DNA of 64,000 nt from Perca fluviatilis (lineage: Eukaryota; Chordata; Actinopteri; Perciformes; Percidae), in the NCBI RefSeq assembly GCF_010015445.1, contig NC_053127.1, forward strand, positions 25,690,745 through 25,754,744, given 5' to 3'. Under the pieces are notes generated by a model. It was not told where the DNA came from, ran no database searches, and was given only the letters and a program-made list of their open reading frames with translations. This document shows, one piece after another, positions 1 through 12,399 of this stretch. The first letter of the stretch is position 1, and each line of letters begins with the position of its first letter. Made by a program: the position numbers and the translations under genes.

Positions 1-1312
1 ACAGAGGAGTCCCAGGTAAACTTTTATTCTATATGTACAGTATATGTTGCACAAATTCACCTTATAGTTCTGAATCAAGACCTCCATTATTTAGATCGAG
101 TAGCTTGTGAAAGATCAGGTGTACAAGTCAGACCAATATCAGTCAATATCAATCAACATTTCATATCTTCTGCTGCTCAGGTTACATAGCTACAGGTTAT
201 GGAAGTGTATTAGGCTAGCCTAATTCATGTTAATGTTGATAAATTAATTAATAATAAAAACTTTCTAGCTTCTCGCCCAAAAACAGGTGATCACACAGTG
301 ATTGGTGAAAATGTAGTTACTTGCAAATTATGTAAGCCAAACGTAATGATATATCGATATTGATATTGATGAGGGATTTGAAAGAATTTGGATTTGACAA
401 GTGGATTTGATTCTGGATTCAGATTCAAGAAAAATTCTTAGCTGGAGACACTCTGTACCCTGCTTTTGAAATTCATCACCTTGCCATGTCACACCACTTC
501 TGATGTGTGTTGCAACTAAAAGGTGTTCAAACCAACAGGCCAACTGGAAGTAACACGTTTTACATTATGTTACTATTTTCATGCACCAAAATCAACAGCA
601 TAAGCCCAGTGGTATCACACTTCCTTTTCCAAGTTTTGTAATGTTTTGTTAAAAAACGGGGGAAAATAACATCTGCCACTGCAGAGAACAGTGAAACAGA
701 GTTACACGTCAGCTTTGCAGGTAACAGAGTGAAAAGACTACAGATAGCAGTAGACGTGTATGCTAATTATGCTTTATATCCTAAGAATAATACTACTCCC
801 TCCTGTCTTAGACTGTTATCTACACCTGCCAATCCTGCCACAGGCTGGGTCAGCCAATCTCAGAGAGCCAATTCTAATCATTCGATCTAAGAGTGAGGTG
901 CAAATGGAATTAATCCTTCTGTCCTAGTTCAAGAGATGGTTCTCTCATTAGGGCAAGCCTGTTAATTGAAGTCATTTGCCTCTCTGCTGTCTCTCTTGCC
1001 CTTACCATGTTGATCATCCCTTTAGTTAGAGGCTTTTCCTATCGGGAGCATTCTGAATCAATACCTACTCTGTTACCTAGGGTGGTGGGAAATCTCTAAA
1101 TATTATCTGCTGTGTCTCTGTGCTGCAGACAAAGTGTTTGCAACTCATCTCCAACATGTTCTGACAATAGAATTGCTTTTCTAATTGTTATTTTAGTTCA
1201 TTTATTTCAAATTGATTAAAAAAAATAAGACCGACCTGAGATTACACAGGAGACTTACTGTATTTTGTTACAACTTCTTCAAGTACTATTGAAGAAGTTA
1301 CACTAATGTTAC
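1..1312. other. Non-coding DNA, left edge
   Basis: No ORF of coding character and no recognised repeat. The part at about 800-1150 is less AT-rich and looks like unique sequence; no pcdh1 tail exon could be found. Confidence 0.5.
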
Positions 1313-1315
1313 TTG

Positions 1316-2040
1316 TGGCGCTTTTCCATTACATGGTACCTGCTCGCCTCGCCTCGACTCTACTCGCCTTTTTTGGTTTTCCATTACGAAAAAAAGTACC
1401 TGGTACCTGCTAACAGATACTTTTTTTAGTACCTCCTCAGTCGAGGTTCCAAGCGAGCTGAGGCGAGCCGAGAAGGTGACGTGAAAACCTGCAGGCTGCT
1501 GATTGGTCGGAAAGAATCTTCACTGATCACTGCATTGCTAGCGAGAGACGGCATTTTTAAATAGTTTAGCCAGCGGTGTTTTTTTGCTGCTGGAGGCTCC
1601 ACGCAGAGCTTTCTCCGTAGCATACAAGTGGACTGATGGTTATACTTGTGCGCTGGTGTGTGCATGTGTGATGTGTGTGTGTGTGGGGAGCTGGTGAGCG
1701 AGGAAGAAGTGAGAGAGTGACGCCGATTATCTCCGCAGCGAGTAGCGACTCTAGAGTCATATATATGAGAGAGAAACAAAGCGTCTCCTCTGTTCTTTCT
1801 GACCACGGTGGGAAATCTGGAGCAGTAAAAGTTAACTATCTCTTTGATATCATGTTGTTTACGGAGACGGAGAACCAGGAAATGAGTCGGGGAAAAGCCA
1901 ACGCTACTAAGCCACGCCCACGGCAGTCGCTATGACGACCAGCCACGCTGAGGCGGTACTAAAATCTGCAATGGAAAACGGACGCACAGCGCGTCGAGGC
2001 GAGTAGAGTCGAGTAGATACCATGTAATGGAAAAGCGCCA
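1316..2040. mobile_element. Non-autonomous TIR DNA transposon, 3-bp duplication (PIF/Harbinger-like)
   Basis: The left end TGGCGCTTTTCCATTACAT and the right end are inverted copies over at least 23 bp, followed on both sides by looser GC-rich inverted sequence (CTGCTCGCC... / ...GAGTAGAGTCGAG). The flanks are TTG at 1313-1315 and TTG at 2041-2043, a 3-bp target duplication typical of PIF/Harbinger. The 725-bp body has no transposase; its ORFs are short and run through GT-rich DNA. Confidence 0.75.
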
Positions 2041-2043
2041 TTG

Positions 2044-3657
2044 GTGTCTGGGAATCCTATCTCACATTCCTGCCTTCAAGAGAGTTAAACAAATTAAGAA
2101 ATTCTTAACATGGAGTACTGTATATTTAAACGACTACAATAAACAATGAATGAATAGTAAGTAACTACATGCAGCGTATATACAGACCATCCTTTCCAGT
2201 ACTGTAACTGTTGTCAATCAGGGACATAAAATGTTATTCCTAATGTAATTTCAATATCTCGGTAATTTGTATAGTCATTTCTGTGTTGAATCCATTTTTA
2301 GTACAAGCCCAATTGACACTTTTAAGCCCTGCTGAATACATAAACCCTGGCGTGTCCAACTTCACATCATGTTCCATGGATTCTGACTTTGAATTAAGTC
2401 AATTTTTAATCTTCTCTCCTTAACTACCTGGAACCCACCAATAAGTCTGGCACTCCTACTGGTCTATAAATCTTCATGCTAATGAGCATCACATACATCG
2501 AATACTGTAGGATTTGACTTGTTAAGTCACAAGAACTTAAAGAAATGCTGTCCCTCCCAAGAATGGACAGCTGATTGGCCTCTGAATAATTAGGATGCAT
2601 CCTGATATTTAGACACTCCAGTCTTTAAGCAAACATGAAACAAGACAGCATCAGAAGGAAACAAGGTGGGTGCCAAGAAATTGGAAATGTGCTGACTGAG
2701 TATAGCAGGCAGCCTGTGCACCCAGCGTTTCCGCTTAAGCCTTGATTATTGAGCTGTGCCATCTTTTATATTGTGCAGAGCCAGATTGTACAGCTGACAT
2801 CCGTCTACTGTAACTCAAGGTAACACACACCCTCTCTACCCTGGCAAGATACTTCAAAGGATGTCTGAGGATGTTATGGGAATATTTTTGGCCTCAATCT
2901 CCACCTGCCTAGCACGGTTTTTAATAGCAATGAGCAGACACACCAAGGAAGATATGAAGGGGTGGAGTTTAAGGATTTTAGGCTTGAGCCCACACGACTT
3001 ATGCAGTGAAATTACTAAAGCAGTAAAATGAAAGTAATATTCAAGGCAGATTAGTTTGTTGTAGCTGTATTCATTTTGTCAGTTAAAATGTGGTCATTGT
3101 GGTCCTTGGCTTACACATTGGTTATTTCTCGTCTGTTGTAAGTTTGACTTGTGTATATATTATGCAGAAAGAAAGAAGGAGATCATTTGGTATTGTAAAC
3201 CTATTATTTCCCAGGCTTCCATGATTCAAATACACATTTACTCTTTTTCCTCATTCATTTTAGGGGACAGTTTCATTTCCAGAGGTAGGGGTGTGAGTTT
3301 GCAAAAAATTAATACATCTAGGTTTTGGATTACATTTCTTCGCAGTGTTGCTTCTGCCGTTGTTATCTTGGCTAACTATTTCTGTCAATGAGATAAACAA
3401 GATGCATGTCTGTCTGTAATGCAGCTTGGCAGCTAGGGCAGGTCAGGGACCTTGTGAAAATGAACAACAGAAATCTATCTGACATGCTAAATATATGTTG
3501 TTGTAGAATACTGTAAATGAATGAGTGTGGTTTACCAACTTGGCTATTGAGCAATAGGAGATTGAAGGGATGTTTTAGAGACAGCTGCGCTACAAACCCA
3601 AAGCCTAATCTATAGAACACTGCCACAAAGATTTAGCGAAGACACTCCTTCTCTTGT
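2044..3657. other. Non-coding DNA
   Basis: AT-rich intergenic sequence with no gene or repeat that I recognise. Confidence 0.5.
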
Positions 3658-4110
3658 CAAGGCTGGACTGGCCACCTGGCAGACCGAGCACTTTCCCGGT
3701 GGGCCGACGTGCCTTTTGGGCTGACACAAGCATAGCATTTTCTGAATTGACACTTAGATGGTCCAATCACATATTTAAACCCCATATTTAAACCCCACCC
3801 CCTTTGGGCTCAGTGCATTCATTAAAACAGCACATCTGCAAAAAAAAAGAGGTATTTTTCGCCAAAATGGATGAGACAAAACGCAAGGGAGGCGCGGAAG
3901 AATTGCTGATAGCCCCGGACTTTTCAGACCCTTTTAGTGACTTTCTTCTCAGAGTAATCTAAGCGGCTCTTGTGAGAGCAGCACATCGTCTATCCATCCC
4001 TCTCCTCTCTCGCCATGCGCACGCAGGCAGCAGTGAGTTACTATGGTTACGGGAATCTGCGTCGCCAAGTCATTTTGTGGTAAGCCGGTCATAACGTAAG
4101 CCTATGTGAA
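3658..4110 (+). mobile_element. Fragment of a hAT-type element with start of its ORF
   Basis: A more GC-rich block begins near AAGGCTGGACTGGCC. At 3867-3962 lies a 31-codon ORF starting MDETKRKGGAEE, which resembles the N-terminus of hAT-type transposases common in fish (recalled family, not searched) before a stop. No matching right end or target duplication was identified, so the piece is probably truncated. Confidence 0.35.
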
Positions 4111-6067
4111 AATCCCCAAAAATGAAATATGTGTGAATGTACGATAGTCTTCGTGACATTACAGCCTGAAATAAATCTATGTGTATATAATATTAAAGGC
4201 ATGGTAGTCCCCCCTCAATATTTAGAACACATATTGTGCACCCCCCCTCCCCAATAAAAATGGGAAAGTAGCAGAAAGGACTGACCCAAATGCTTCAAAG
4301 CTTCTAGCGTTGCCATGGTAATTGACGTCCAAATCCGCATTGTGGCTTTTTTTATTTATTTTTTTATTGTTGTTATTTCTCACTTTGTTGTGCTGTACCC
4401 TACAGACAAAGTTAAAAGTCCAGTTATGAAAGACATGGTTCAAAGATTTTCGGCTGTGTTTTAGTTGTTAAAAATGCATTCATCCTCATAAGAATTTCAT
4501 ATCTATATTTCACATACAGAGCCTGGCCGGCTTGATCTGCTCTACACAAGAAGTATAAGCATTGTCTAGAGTGGCTGCGATCAGCTCTGGAATACAACCG
4601 CGACTGGCAACTGTGGCCATCATGGAATCTAAAGAAATAGAGAAGTTGTTGCCATTAATTTTAAATCAATTCATTATTTTATTTAGTGTTTGAAGTTGAT
4701 GTGAATATTTCTGTGTGTGAATAGCCCACATCATTTCAGGATGTGTAAAGTATATTTTATTATGGTTTAACTTAATTAAGGACGCAAGGAGAAGTTGCCA
4801 GTTCAGTCTTCCCATTCAGCCATTCTAAACAAAATGAAATTAGAAGCATATTTTAAGGTGATGTTTCAGCAGAAAATAATAAAAAAGTCTCTGGAGTCTT
4901 TGGCTTCATTTTCTAATGGTAAAGAAAGTAAGACTGGATGGGAGCAGCTCAAACACTATCAACCCAGGAGTATACCAGTGTAATTCAACAGTGTATGCAG
5001 GGAATTTCGTATTTTGTGTTTTCTTACAGACACATGTGTATGACACTCGGCTTACTGTTGTACTGACAATATAAGCACCAATGTCTTGTTCAGTCAAAGG
5101 TACATTATGTTATACTTTGTATTATATGACCTGCAGCTGAGTCCTTTAACTAGCAAATAAATAAACATACATGCACACTTTCTAATATCTGATTCTCATT
5201 CACAAACACTTGCATTGCTTTTTTTATGTAGACTGCAATCTTAGCTCAGCACACACATGACATCACATTTACCAAGAGTCCTGGTGCTCCCTGCATCATG
5301 TCGCTCTCTTTCAGGCTCTGGTTCGGGCACAGCCTCACACTGTCTCTCTCTTGTCTCAGTGTATTCAGGAATTTTCCTTTCTCTGTCAGTCCTCCCCTGC
5401 CCACAGTTTCCCTCCACTGTAGATCGACTAACCCTATCACCTGTCTACCGAGCTGCTCCTCATCAGCAATTAGTCCCAGTATTTGTACTGTAGAGGGCTT
5501 CTCACTGCCAGCTCATGTTACCTCAGTCCAGCCATGTCTGACTTCCAGTTGTTGATACCCTGCCTATCTGCCAGTTCTACTTAAATTACCCTCAACCACA
5601 CTGCTGTACATTGGTGTGTGCAATTGAGTCCAACTTTATGTGTCAGTTACCTTAATGGTGAGAGTATAATTTGGCCAAACTATAGACCTAGCAGTATTTA
5701 CTATGGAAGGGGGATATGTATGAAGGACAGTTATTAAGTCCACTTACTATTTTGTACCCTTGCGTTATGTGCTTTCTCCAATAGTGCAAGATTCCCAATT
5801 CAAATCAAACCAAGCTTCCTCCTGAGAATCGACTCCTGTCATCTTCATGACTATGTTTGATCCAGCAATGCATTGGCTCCATCAAGTTTGGATCAAAGAA
5901 CCATACATTCATTACAGCCTTCTGCTCTTAGTATGGCCTCTCAGTATTTGTTTCCAGTTTTCAGAAACTTCCCCTTATCAAAGTTTCTTCCAACAAGCAT
6001 TTTGGTTGGTGTTTTAAAATCAATTATGGCATTATGTTTACTGTACTCATGCAACCTAGTGTAAATA
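4111..6067. other. Non-coding DNA
   Basis: AT-rich, with an X-box-like site at 4309-4322 and a pyrimidine-biased patch at about 5240-5560 that produces short spurious ORFs. No exon recognised. Confidence 0.5.
4309..4322 (+). promoter_or_regulatory. X-box-like (RFX) site
   Basis: GTTGCCATGGTAAT differs from the palindromic RFX consensus GTTGCCATGGYAAC only at the last base. Confidence 0.35.
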
Positions 6068-6075
6068 CTTGTTTC

Positions 6076-6418
6076 TAGAGCTGCAAAGATTAATTGATTA
6101 TTAGATTAGTTGTCAACTATTAAATTGATTGCCAACTATTTTGATAATCGATTAATCAGTTTGAGTCACTTTTATATGGGAAAAAAGTAAAACATTATCT
6201 GATTCCTGCTTCTTAATGTGAACATTTTCTAGTTTCTTCACTCCTCTGTGACAGTAAACTGAATGTCTTTGAGTTTGGACCAAACAAGATGTCATCTTGG
6301 ACTTTGGGAAGCACTGATCGCCATTTTTCACCATTGTCTGATATGTTATAGACCAAAAAACTAATCGATTATTTGAGAAATAATCCACAATAAAACATAA
6401 TTGTGAGTTGCAGCCCTA
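6076..6418. mobile_element. Small non-autonomous hAT element
   Basis: The left end TAGAGCTGCAA and right end TTGCAGCCCTA are inverted. The flanking 8-mers CTTGTTTC (6068-6075) and ATTGTTTC (6419-6426) differ at one base, fitting an old hAT 8-bp duplication. Internally both arms repeat ATCGATTA-type sequence; no coding capacity. Confidence 0.75.
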
Positions 6419-6558
6419 ATTGTTTCATTATGAAATTACATAAAATGCAGATTTTCAGATAAAATGAAATATGTTAAATGATGCTGAAAACCCTTCAGGA
6501 ACAGGCAATAGTGCATTATGAAAGCAACCATGGGATGCAGAGTCAGCTAGTGACTGCA

Positions 6559-6582
6559 CCTACATACCCTGATGGTATGTAG

Positions 6583-6632
<50 letters not shown>
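6559..6632. repeat. 10-bp stem hairpin and (TA)n microsatellite
   Basis: CCTACATACC and GGTATGTAGG form a perfect 10-bp stem with a 5-bp loop at 6559-6583. It is followed by GT repeats and a (TA)n run from about 6592 to 6632, directly abutting the left end of the Tc1 remnant. Confidence 0.85.
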
Positions 6633-6635
<3 letters not shown>

Positions 6636-6638
6636 TGA

Positions 6639-7987
6639 ACAAAAAAGTGTGAAATAACTGAAAACATGTCTTATATTCTAGTTTCTTCAAAGTAGCCACC
6701 GTTTGCTCTGATTGCTGCTTTGCACACTCTTGGCATTCTCTTGATGAGCTTCAAGAGGTAGTCACCTGAAATGGTTTTCCAACAGTCTTGAAGGAGTTCC
6801 CAGAGATGCTTAGCACTTGTTGGCCCTTTTGCCTTCACTCTGCTGTCCAGCTCACCCCAAACCATCTCGATTGGGTTCAGGTCCGGTGACTGTGGAGGCC
6901 AGGTCATCTGGCGCAGCACTCCATCACTCTCCTTCTTGGTCAAATAGCCCTTACACAGCCTGGAGGTGTGTTTGGGGTCATTTCCTGGTTGAAAATAAAT
7001 GATGGTCCAACTAAACGCAAACCGGATGGGATGGCATGTCGCTGCAGGATGCTGTGGTAGCCATGCTGGTTCAGTATGCCTTCAATTTTGAATAAATCCC
7101 CAACAGTGTCACCAGCAAAGCACCCCCACACCATCACACCTCCTCCTCCATGCTTCACGGTGGGAACCAGGCATGTAGAATCCATCCGTTCACCTTTTCT
7201 GCGTGGCACAAAGAAATGGCGGTTGGAACCAAAGATCTCAAATTTGGACTCATTAGACCAAAGCACAGATTTCCACTGGTCTAATGTCCATTCCGTGTGT
7301 TTCTTGGCCCAAACAAATCTCTTCTGCTTGTTGCCTCTCCTTAGCAGTGGTTTCCTAGCAGCTACTTGACCATGAAGGCCTGATTCGCGCAGTCTCCTCT
7401 TAACAGTTGTTCTAGAGATGTGTCTGCTGCTAGAACTCTGTGTGGCATTCATCTGGTCTCTAATCTGAGCTGCTGTTAACTTGCGATTTCTGAGGCTGGT
7501 GACTCAGATGAACTTATCCTCAGCAGCAGAGGTGACTCTTGGTCTTTCTTTCCTGGGGCGGTCCTCATGTGAGCCAGTTTCGTTGTAGCGCTTGATGGTT
7601 TTTGCAACTGCACTTGGGGACACATTCAAAGTTTTCGCAATTTTCCGGACTGACTGACCTTCATTTGTTAAAGTAATGATAGCCACTCGTTTCTCTTTAC
7701 TTAGCTGATTGGTTCTTGCCATAATATGAATTCTAACAGTTGTCCAATAGGGCTGTCGGCTGTGTATCAACCTGACTTCTGCACAACCCCATTAATAAGG
7801 GAAATTATTCCACTAATTAACCCTGACAAGGCACACCTGTGAAGTGAAGACCATTTCAGGTGACTACCTCATGAAGCTCATTGAGAGAACACCAAGGGTT
7901 TGCAGCGCTATCAAAAAAGCAAAGAGTGGCTACTTTGAGGAATCTAAAATATAAGACATGTTTTCAGTTCAGACAGAATCTTTTGTA
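6639..7987 (-). mobile_element. Decayed Tc1/mariner-type transposon with terminally truncated inverted repeats
   Basis: A minus-strand Tc1-like transposase is flanked by inverted repeats of about 120 bp (6655-6775 and 7848-7970; shared core ACTGAAAACATGTCTTATAT). The left repeat contains the last roughly 35 codons of the transposase, and the right repeat carries a mirrored copy of the same codons on the plus strand. As I recall it, the fish family consensus has further outer TIR sequence; it is missing on both sides here, so the element is deleted at its ends. Confidence 0.85.
6671..7770 (-). pseudogene. Tc1-like transposase pseudogene
   Basis: DNA-binding N-terminus at 7770-7507 (paired-like helix-turn-helix; residues VRKIAKTLNVSPSAVAKTIKRY), then the catalytic domain (KHGGGGVMVWGCF) and, in another frame, the C-terminal part with PDLNPIE. 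Lesions visible: an in-frame TGA at 7504-7506, a one-base loss near 6990 at the second catalytic Asp region (the text after FIFNQE goes out of frame), and Asn in WSNESKF where the first catalytic Asp is expected. Cannot encode an active enzyme. Confidence 0.9.
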
Positions 7988-8344
7988 ATTATAAAAATGC
8001 ATCAAGTACTAGGTATACTGTATTGTGAATGAAGGTCACCAGTCTTTTATTATAGTAGGTTTGGCAAGCCAACAAACACACTACAGTATGGGCAAACATT
8101 TGGAAATAGTGTGGTTTAGAAGTGAAATAGCAGCAATATTGGTGACTAAACAATATACAGTACTTTCAATACAACGCAGCATACACCACAATGTATTGAC
8201 TCATACTTTAATGCTATAAAACAGTAAGCAACACAAGCAGTACAGGCAGGGTAAATTATTATTATATTCCAGCATCTACAATGCTTTTTACCTCCCTTCT
8301 CTGGGTAATCAGCCAGGGCAAATATGTGGTGCACAAAGAGCTAG

Positions 8345-8345
<1 letters not shown>

Positions 8346-8428
<83 letters not shown>
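8346..8428. repeat. (GT)n microsatellite
   Basis: Uninterrupted GT dinucleotides for about 83 bp. The ORFs here (poly-CV or poly-TH) are artefacts. Confidence 0.97.
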
Positions 8429-8429
<1 letters not shown>

Positions 8430-8431
<2 letters not shown>

Positions 8432-9593
8432 CTGTGTGTGGTGCCTGTTTGAAAAATACTGGAAGGCAGATTGGAAACTGAGATAGGAAAACATCAGGAA
8501 CATAAGTCAGCTGCACTCCTTGCCTTCCCAACTATTCACTGAAATGCAGATGACATATTTTCGATGAATTCTAGGTTTCACTGGTCTTGAGTACAGGTAA
8601 GAGAGAATAATGTGTTACAGTCTTGCACAGAACAATTGCAAATTTTGCCTCCGGCCTCGTCTGTAATACACCACTGCTGAGTTCAAACAGCAGTACTGGG
8701 CTAAACTGGGCTAATCCGAGCTCAAAGGGATGCCTAAAGTTCACAAAGTGTGGGCCCTGCTTAACAAAGAAGAAGGTTAATTATAACTGCTCCGCAGCGA
8801 TGGTTGGGGCTGAGCATTTTAAACTCAAAGGGAAGGTGTCCAAAGTACAATGGCTGATTTTGTATAAGATGTGACATTGTGACCGTTGAGCTTTGAACTC
8901 GCAATCTTAAGAGTCCAAAGGAAAACATTGATCTCAGGGAGCTATTATTCAGGTGATGACTCAGGTAATGAGCTATTTGGGTTATATTTTATTGAGTCAG
9001 CCTGGGATGACTCAATAACATGACTTTCCTTAACTGGACTGATTATTAATCAGAATCAGGTGTGTTAATGCAGACACACATTGAAAATACGCAGGGCGGT
9101 TGTTAACAGCCCAATGCCTGATTAGATATATGTATGATCATCTTGCAACACCAGGTGCTCAAACTCACAACCATTGAGGCTATAGGCAGTTTCTGATCTC
9201 AGGGAGCTGTTATCTGGGTGATGTCACAAGTGGCTTCGCAACACCTAGTAGACAAGGAGCAGGACTGCATGAAAATTATGAAATTTAAACTGCTGTACAA
9301 AATTATTTTCTCATTAGAAAATTTGGAGAATTTGTGTACTTGGTAACATAGAGATGCCTGTAATTTATTTTCACAAAGATCAATAAATGCCAAACTGATG
9401 TTTAAAGATGCTCTATTGACTGCAATGCGTAGATGAGGACATAATTCTTAATAATAATTATACTACTATATGCAGTAAAATGTTTTAAAGCACTGTGGAC
9501 TAAATTTTTGATAAATCAAAAAATTTGAACGGTAAATTTGTGGAGAACAGTCTGACGATGAAGTTGCCCAAAATTGGTATCAATTGAAACAAA
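8430..9593. other. Non-coding DNA
   Basis: The approximate phrase CTCAGGGAGCTRTTAT recurs near 8934 and 9198, each followed by a GGTGATG motif, suggesting an old dispersed or duplicated segment. Otherwise featureless. Confidence 0.45.
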
Positions 9594-9601
9594 CGTGGGA
9601 G

Positions 9602-10530
9602 TAGTGTTAATTTCGTCAGACGAGACGAGACTAAATATGTTCGTCAACGACCTTTTTTTCCATGACTAAGACGAGACGATGACGAGACTGCGCCAATGTC
9701 CAAAAACGCTGACTAAGACTAAATTAACGTGCATTATTGTTGACGAAAAAAGACGAGACTAAAATGTTTTGCATAAAATAAAAACTAAGATAAAATCTCT
9801 CTTCATTTTCGTCTACAATCGTCTCTACTTTTTCATCATGAGATAGAATATTCAGCTGTTACTGAGACCCAGTGCTACGGCACCGACAGGTGCCCTAACG
9901 ACCGTTATCTACCGGACCGAATAGCCTGCGCTTCTCTCTGATGCTCCTAAACGGACGTTAGAGTCAACCGAAACATCGCTGCACGGGACGCTAGTTAACA
10001 CTACACTTGGCAGCAGGTAACGTTAGCCTACCGTTAGCTAGCAGTTGTAAACGGTGTAAAGGTTTGTCTCTATTTCCAACACGAGACGTACGACAGTCTG
10101 CAGCTGCCTGAAAAACAACACATGTTGCGTTCACTTGAAATACGCCTCGCCAGTTTCATGCTGCATTTATTTTATTGTAAAATATCCTTTCCCCATGCAG
10201 TGGTTGTTTTTGTCATTTACTGGTGAAATAAGGAAGAGGATCAATATTTATATAACTTTATAGCATTTATTTATTTTTATAACTATTTGACTGAAATGGT
10301 TATCAGAAATAATTTATTTAAAAAAAAGACAAATGTTTTGACTAAAACTTGACTAAAATGGCGAGACTTTTAGTCGACTAAAACTTGACTAAGATACCTT
10401 GAGTTCTCTTTTGACTAAAACTAGACTAAAATGACGAGACTTTTAGTCGACTAAAACTTGACTAACAAAATTTTTTGGCACAAGACTAAAACTAAGACTA
10501 AATTAAAAATAGGTGACAAAATTAACACTA
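9602..10530. mobile_element. Non-autonomous hAT element, 929 bp, perfect 8-bp duplication
   Basis: Ends TAGTGTTAATTTCGTC and GACAAAATTAACACTA are inverted repeats with one mismatch. The flanks are identical 8-mers CGTGGGAG at 9594-9601 and 10531-10538. The body is filled with GACTAAAA/GACGAGAC-type subrepeats, including two copies of a roughly 50-bp unit (about 10338-10393 and 10411-10465), each holding the palindrome TTTTAGTCGACTAAAA. No transposase. Confidence 0.92.
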
Positions 10531-10539
10531 CGTGGGAGG

Positions 10540-10890
10540 AGATAGGTTTAAGAAGTTTTGCAGTTTTTGCAAAAAGTAGAGTAATGGACTTTAAAATGGC
10601 TACAAGGTAACAGCAGAGCATAGTTTCTGCTCTATTGGGGCTACAGTTTGGCATAAGTTGTTACGTTGTAGCATGCGCGGCTGATTTGTTATGAATTTTT
10701 AAAGTTTAGAATTTGAGATGGCTGTTGTAGCGCCACCATCAGGACAATTAGCACACAATTCACAATAATTAAGTTTAGCATAGGACTGGACTTATGTGCA
10801 AAGTTTGTTGAGTTTTCGTGCATTGGTATGGATTTCTTAGGAAGAAGAAAAAGAAGAATAATACAGGCAACAAAAAAAACAATAGGGTCC
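10540..10890. repeat. Dispersed teleost repeat fragment
   Basis: Contains phrases I know from many copies in fish genomes: GTAGCGCCACCATCAGG (about 10728), GTTGAGTTTTCGTGCAT (about 10808), then GAAGAAGAAAAAGAAG and ACAATAGGGTCCCCC. Family name and class uncertain. Confidence 0.45.
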
Positions 10891-12391
10891 CCCTAATTAA
10901 GACTCACAGTGACTCAGTCTACCCCCTTTACTGCTCTAAGAATCCACTTGGCTTTAGGTAACTGCAGACAGGAGATGAACGAGTACCCCACTGGGAGACA
11001 ACACTCCTCCCAATTTTTTTTTTTTATAAATAAAGCATTAGTGTGATGTATATAAAAGGATGAATTTACAGCTTTGCAGGAAGTCACGATTTCTAGTTAA
11101 CCCTGAATTCTCAGTGTGCCATACCACTAACATTGTGTTTTGTTCAAATGCAGGATTCTCATTAAGTGAAGTGTGAAAAAAGGTGCCAGCTCTTTTACCC
11201 AAAAGGGCTAATTACCAGCCTTAATGGCTATTGTGAGTCCCTGGTTTCTCCAGCAAACATCATGCAATATCACACATTCAAAGGTGATGAAGGGGGGGGG
11301 ACTATAAACTACAAAGATAGTTTTTGTAAAGGCGCACAAACCTTTAGAAATGTAAAGCTTACAATGTCATTTCTAGATATACAATGGTGCAGCAGGATGG
11401 CAACTTTGGTGAGACATTCATCTTCCATGATGATTAGAACTTATCAAACATACATAAATTTCTAAAACAATCCCCAAACAGCAACTTTGAATGAGTAAAG
11501 GAGTATGCGTGTGTGTGTGTGTGCATATTCATTTTCATATATTGTAATGTTCATATAATGGTGTTAGATTTCAGTCATAATATATGACCAGATATTATCT
11601 GCAATGATTACTGGAATTGTCTACACTGCACATGCCATGCTGTGCATCATGCATTTATATTATTCCTGTATTTAAAAATTTTCTTTTTAACGATCCATAC
11701 TTTCCTGTATGTAAATGCCTAGCAGGCTCAATAACAAAAGTGTGACATACACCTGAGAGTGGTTTAACTTGCCAAGACCCTGAGGGAAATTCCCAGTGTC
11801 CCCACTTTAATTATAATATTACCCAAACAGGTGCATGCAGTATGAAAGCAATTGTAAGGATCTCTGTTCGGCACAGGGAAGCTCCAGCATTCATGTAGAG
11901 AGCTCTTCCGTTTGTTTAAATCTAGTGTAGAAACATTTTGGGTTTGTTTGTTTGTATATTTGCACTTGTTAAGGCTTTTTCTTGCTCTATTTTTTTCTTA
12001 TCAGACAGTTGAGAAAATGTCTCAGGTCTTTTTTTCTAGGTGTTGGTATGCTTTTTTTATATTTAGCTTCTTCATCAACAGCTTCATCAACATTTAATTA
12101 GCGTTGACAAAGGACCACTGATGACAGGAGTGTGTCTATATGTGCCTCACACGGGCCTGCCATCTTTCTCTTCACTCATGATGCAGTGGTACTCCATCTG
12201 CACAGAGGCTTTGGAGCACTTAGAAGCAAAAAGCACTGTCCATGGTTCTGAATTTTATTGGCTCTAGACACATACAGTACATGAAAACTGGTGGTTACAG
12301 GTTTCGGACGTCTCCATCTATTCCTGGCATTTACTGGTTCATTTTTCTTTTGGAACAAACATTTTTAAAAAGATTTATTTTGAATTTGCTA
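10891..12391. other. Non-coding DNA
   Basis: AT-rich, with a short GT run at about 11508-11523 and a G9 run near 11292. No gene recognised. Confidence 0.5.
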
Positions 12392-12399
12392 TGAGGCAA

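Noticed and set aside
541..560. Minus-strand KRVTS as the pcdh1 CM3 motif (RRVTF)
   Set aside because: The motif lacks the Phe, and neighbouring residues do not match the delta-1 tail.
8262..8531. ORFs of 60-90 codons on both strands with poly-Cys-Val or poly-Thr-His
   Set aside because: Pure (GT)n microsatellite translation; no start context or flanking domain.
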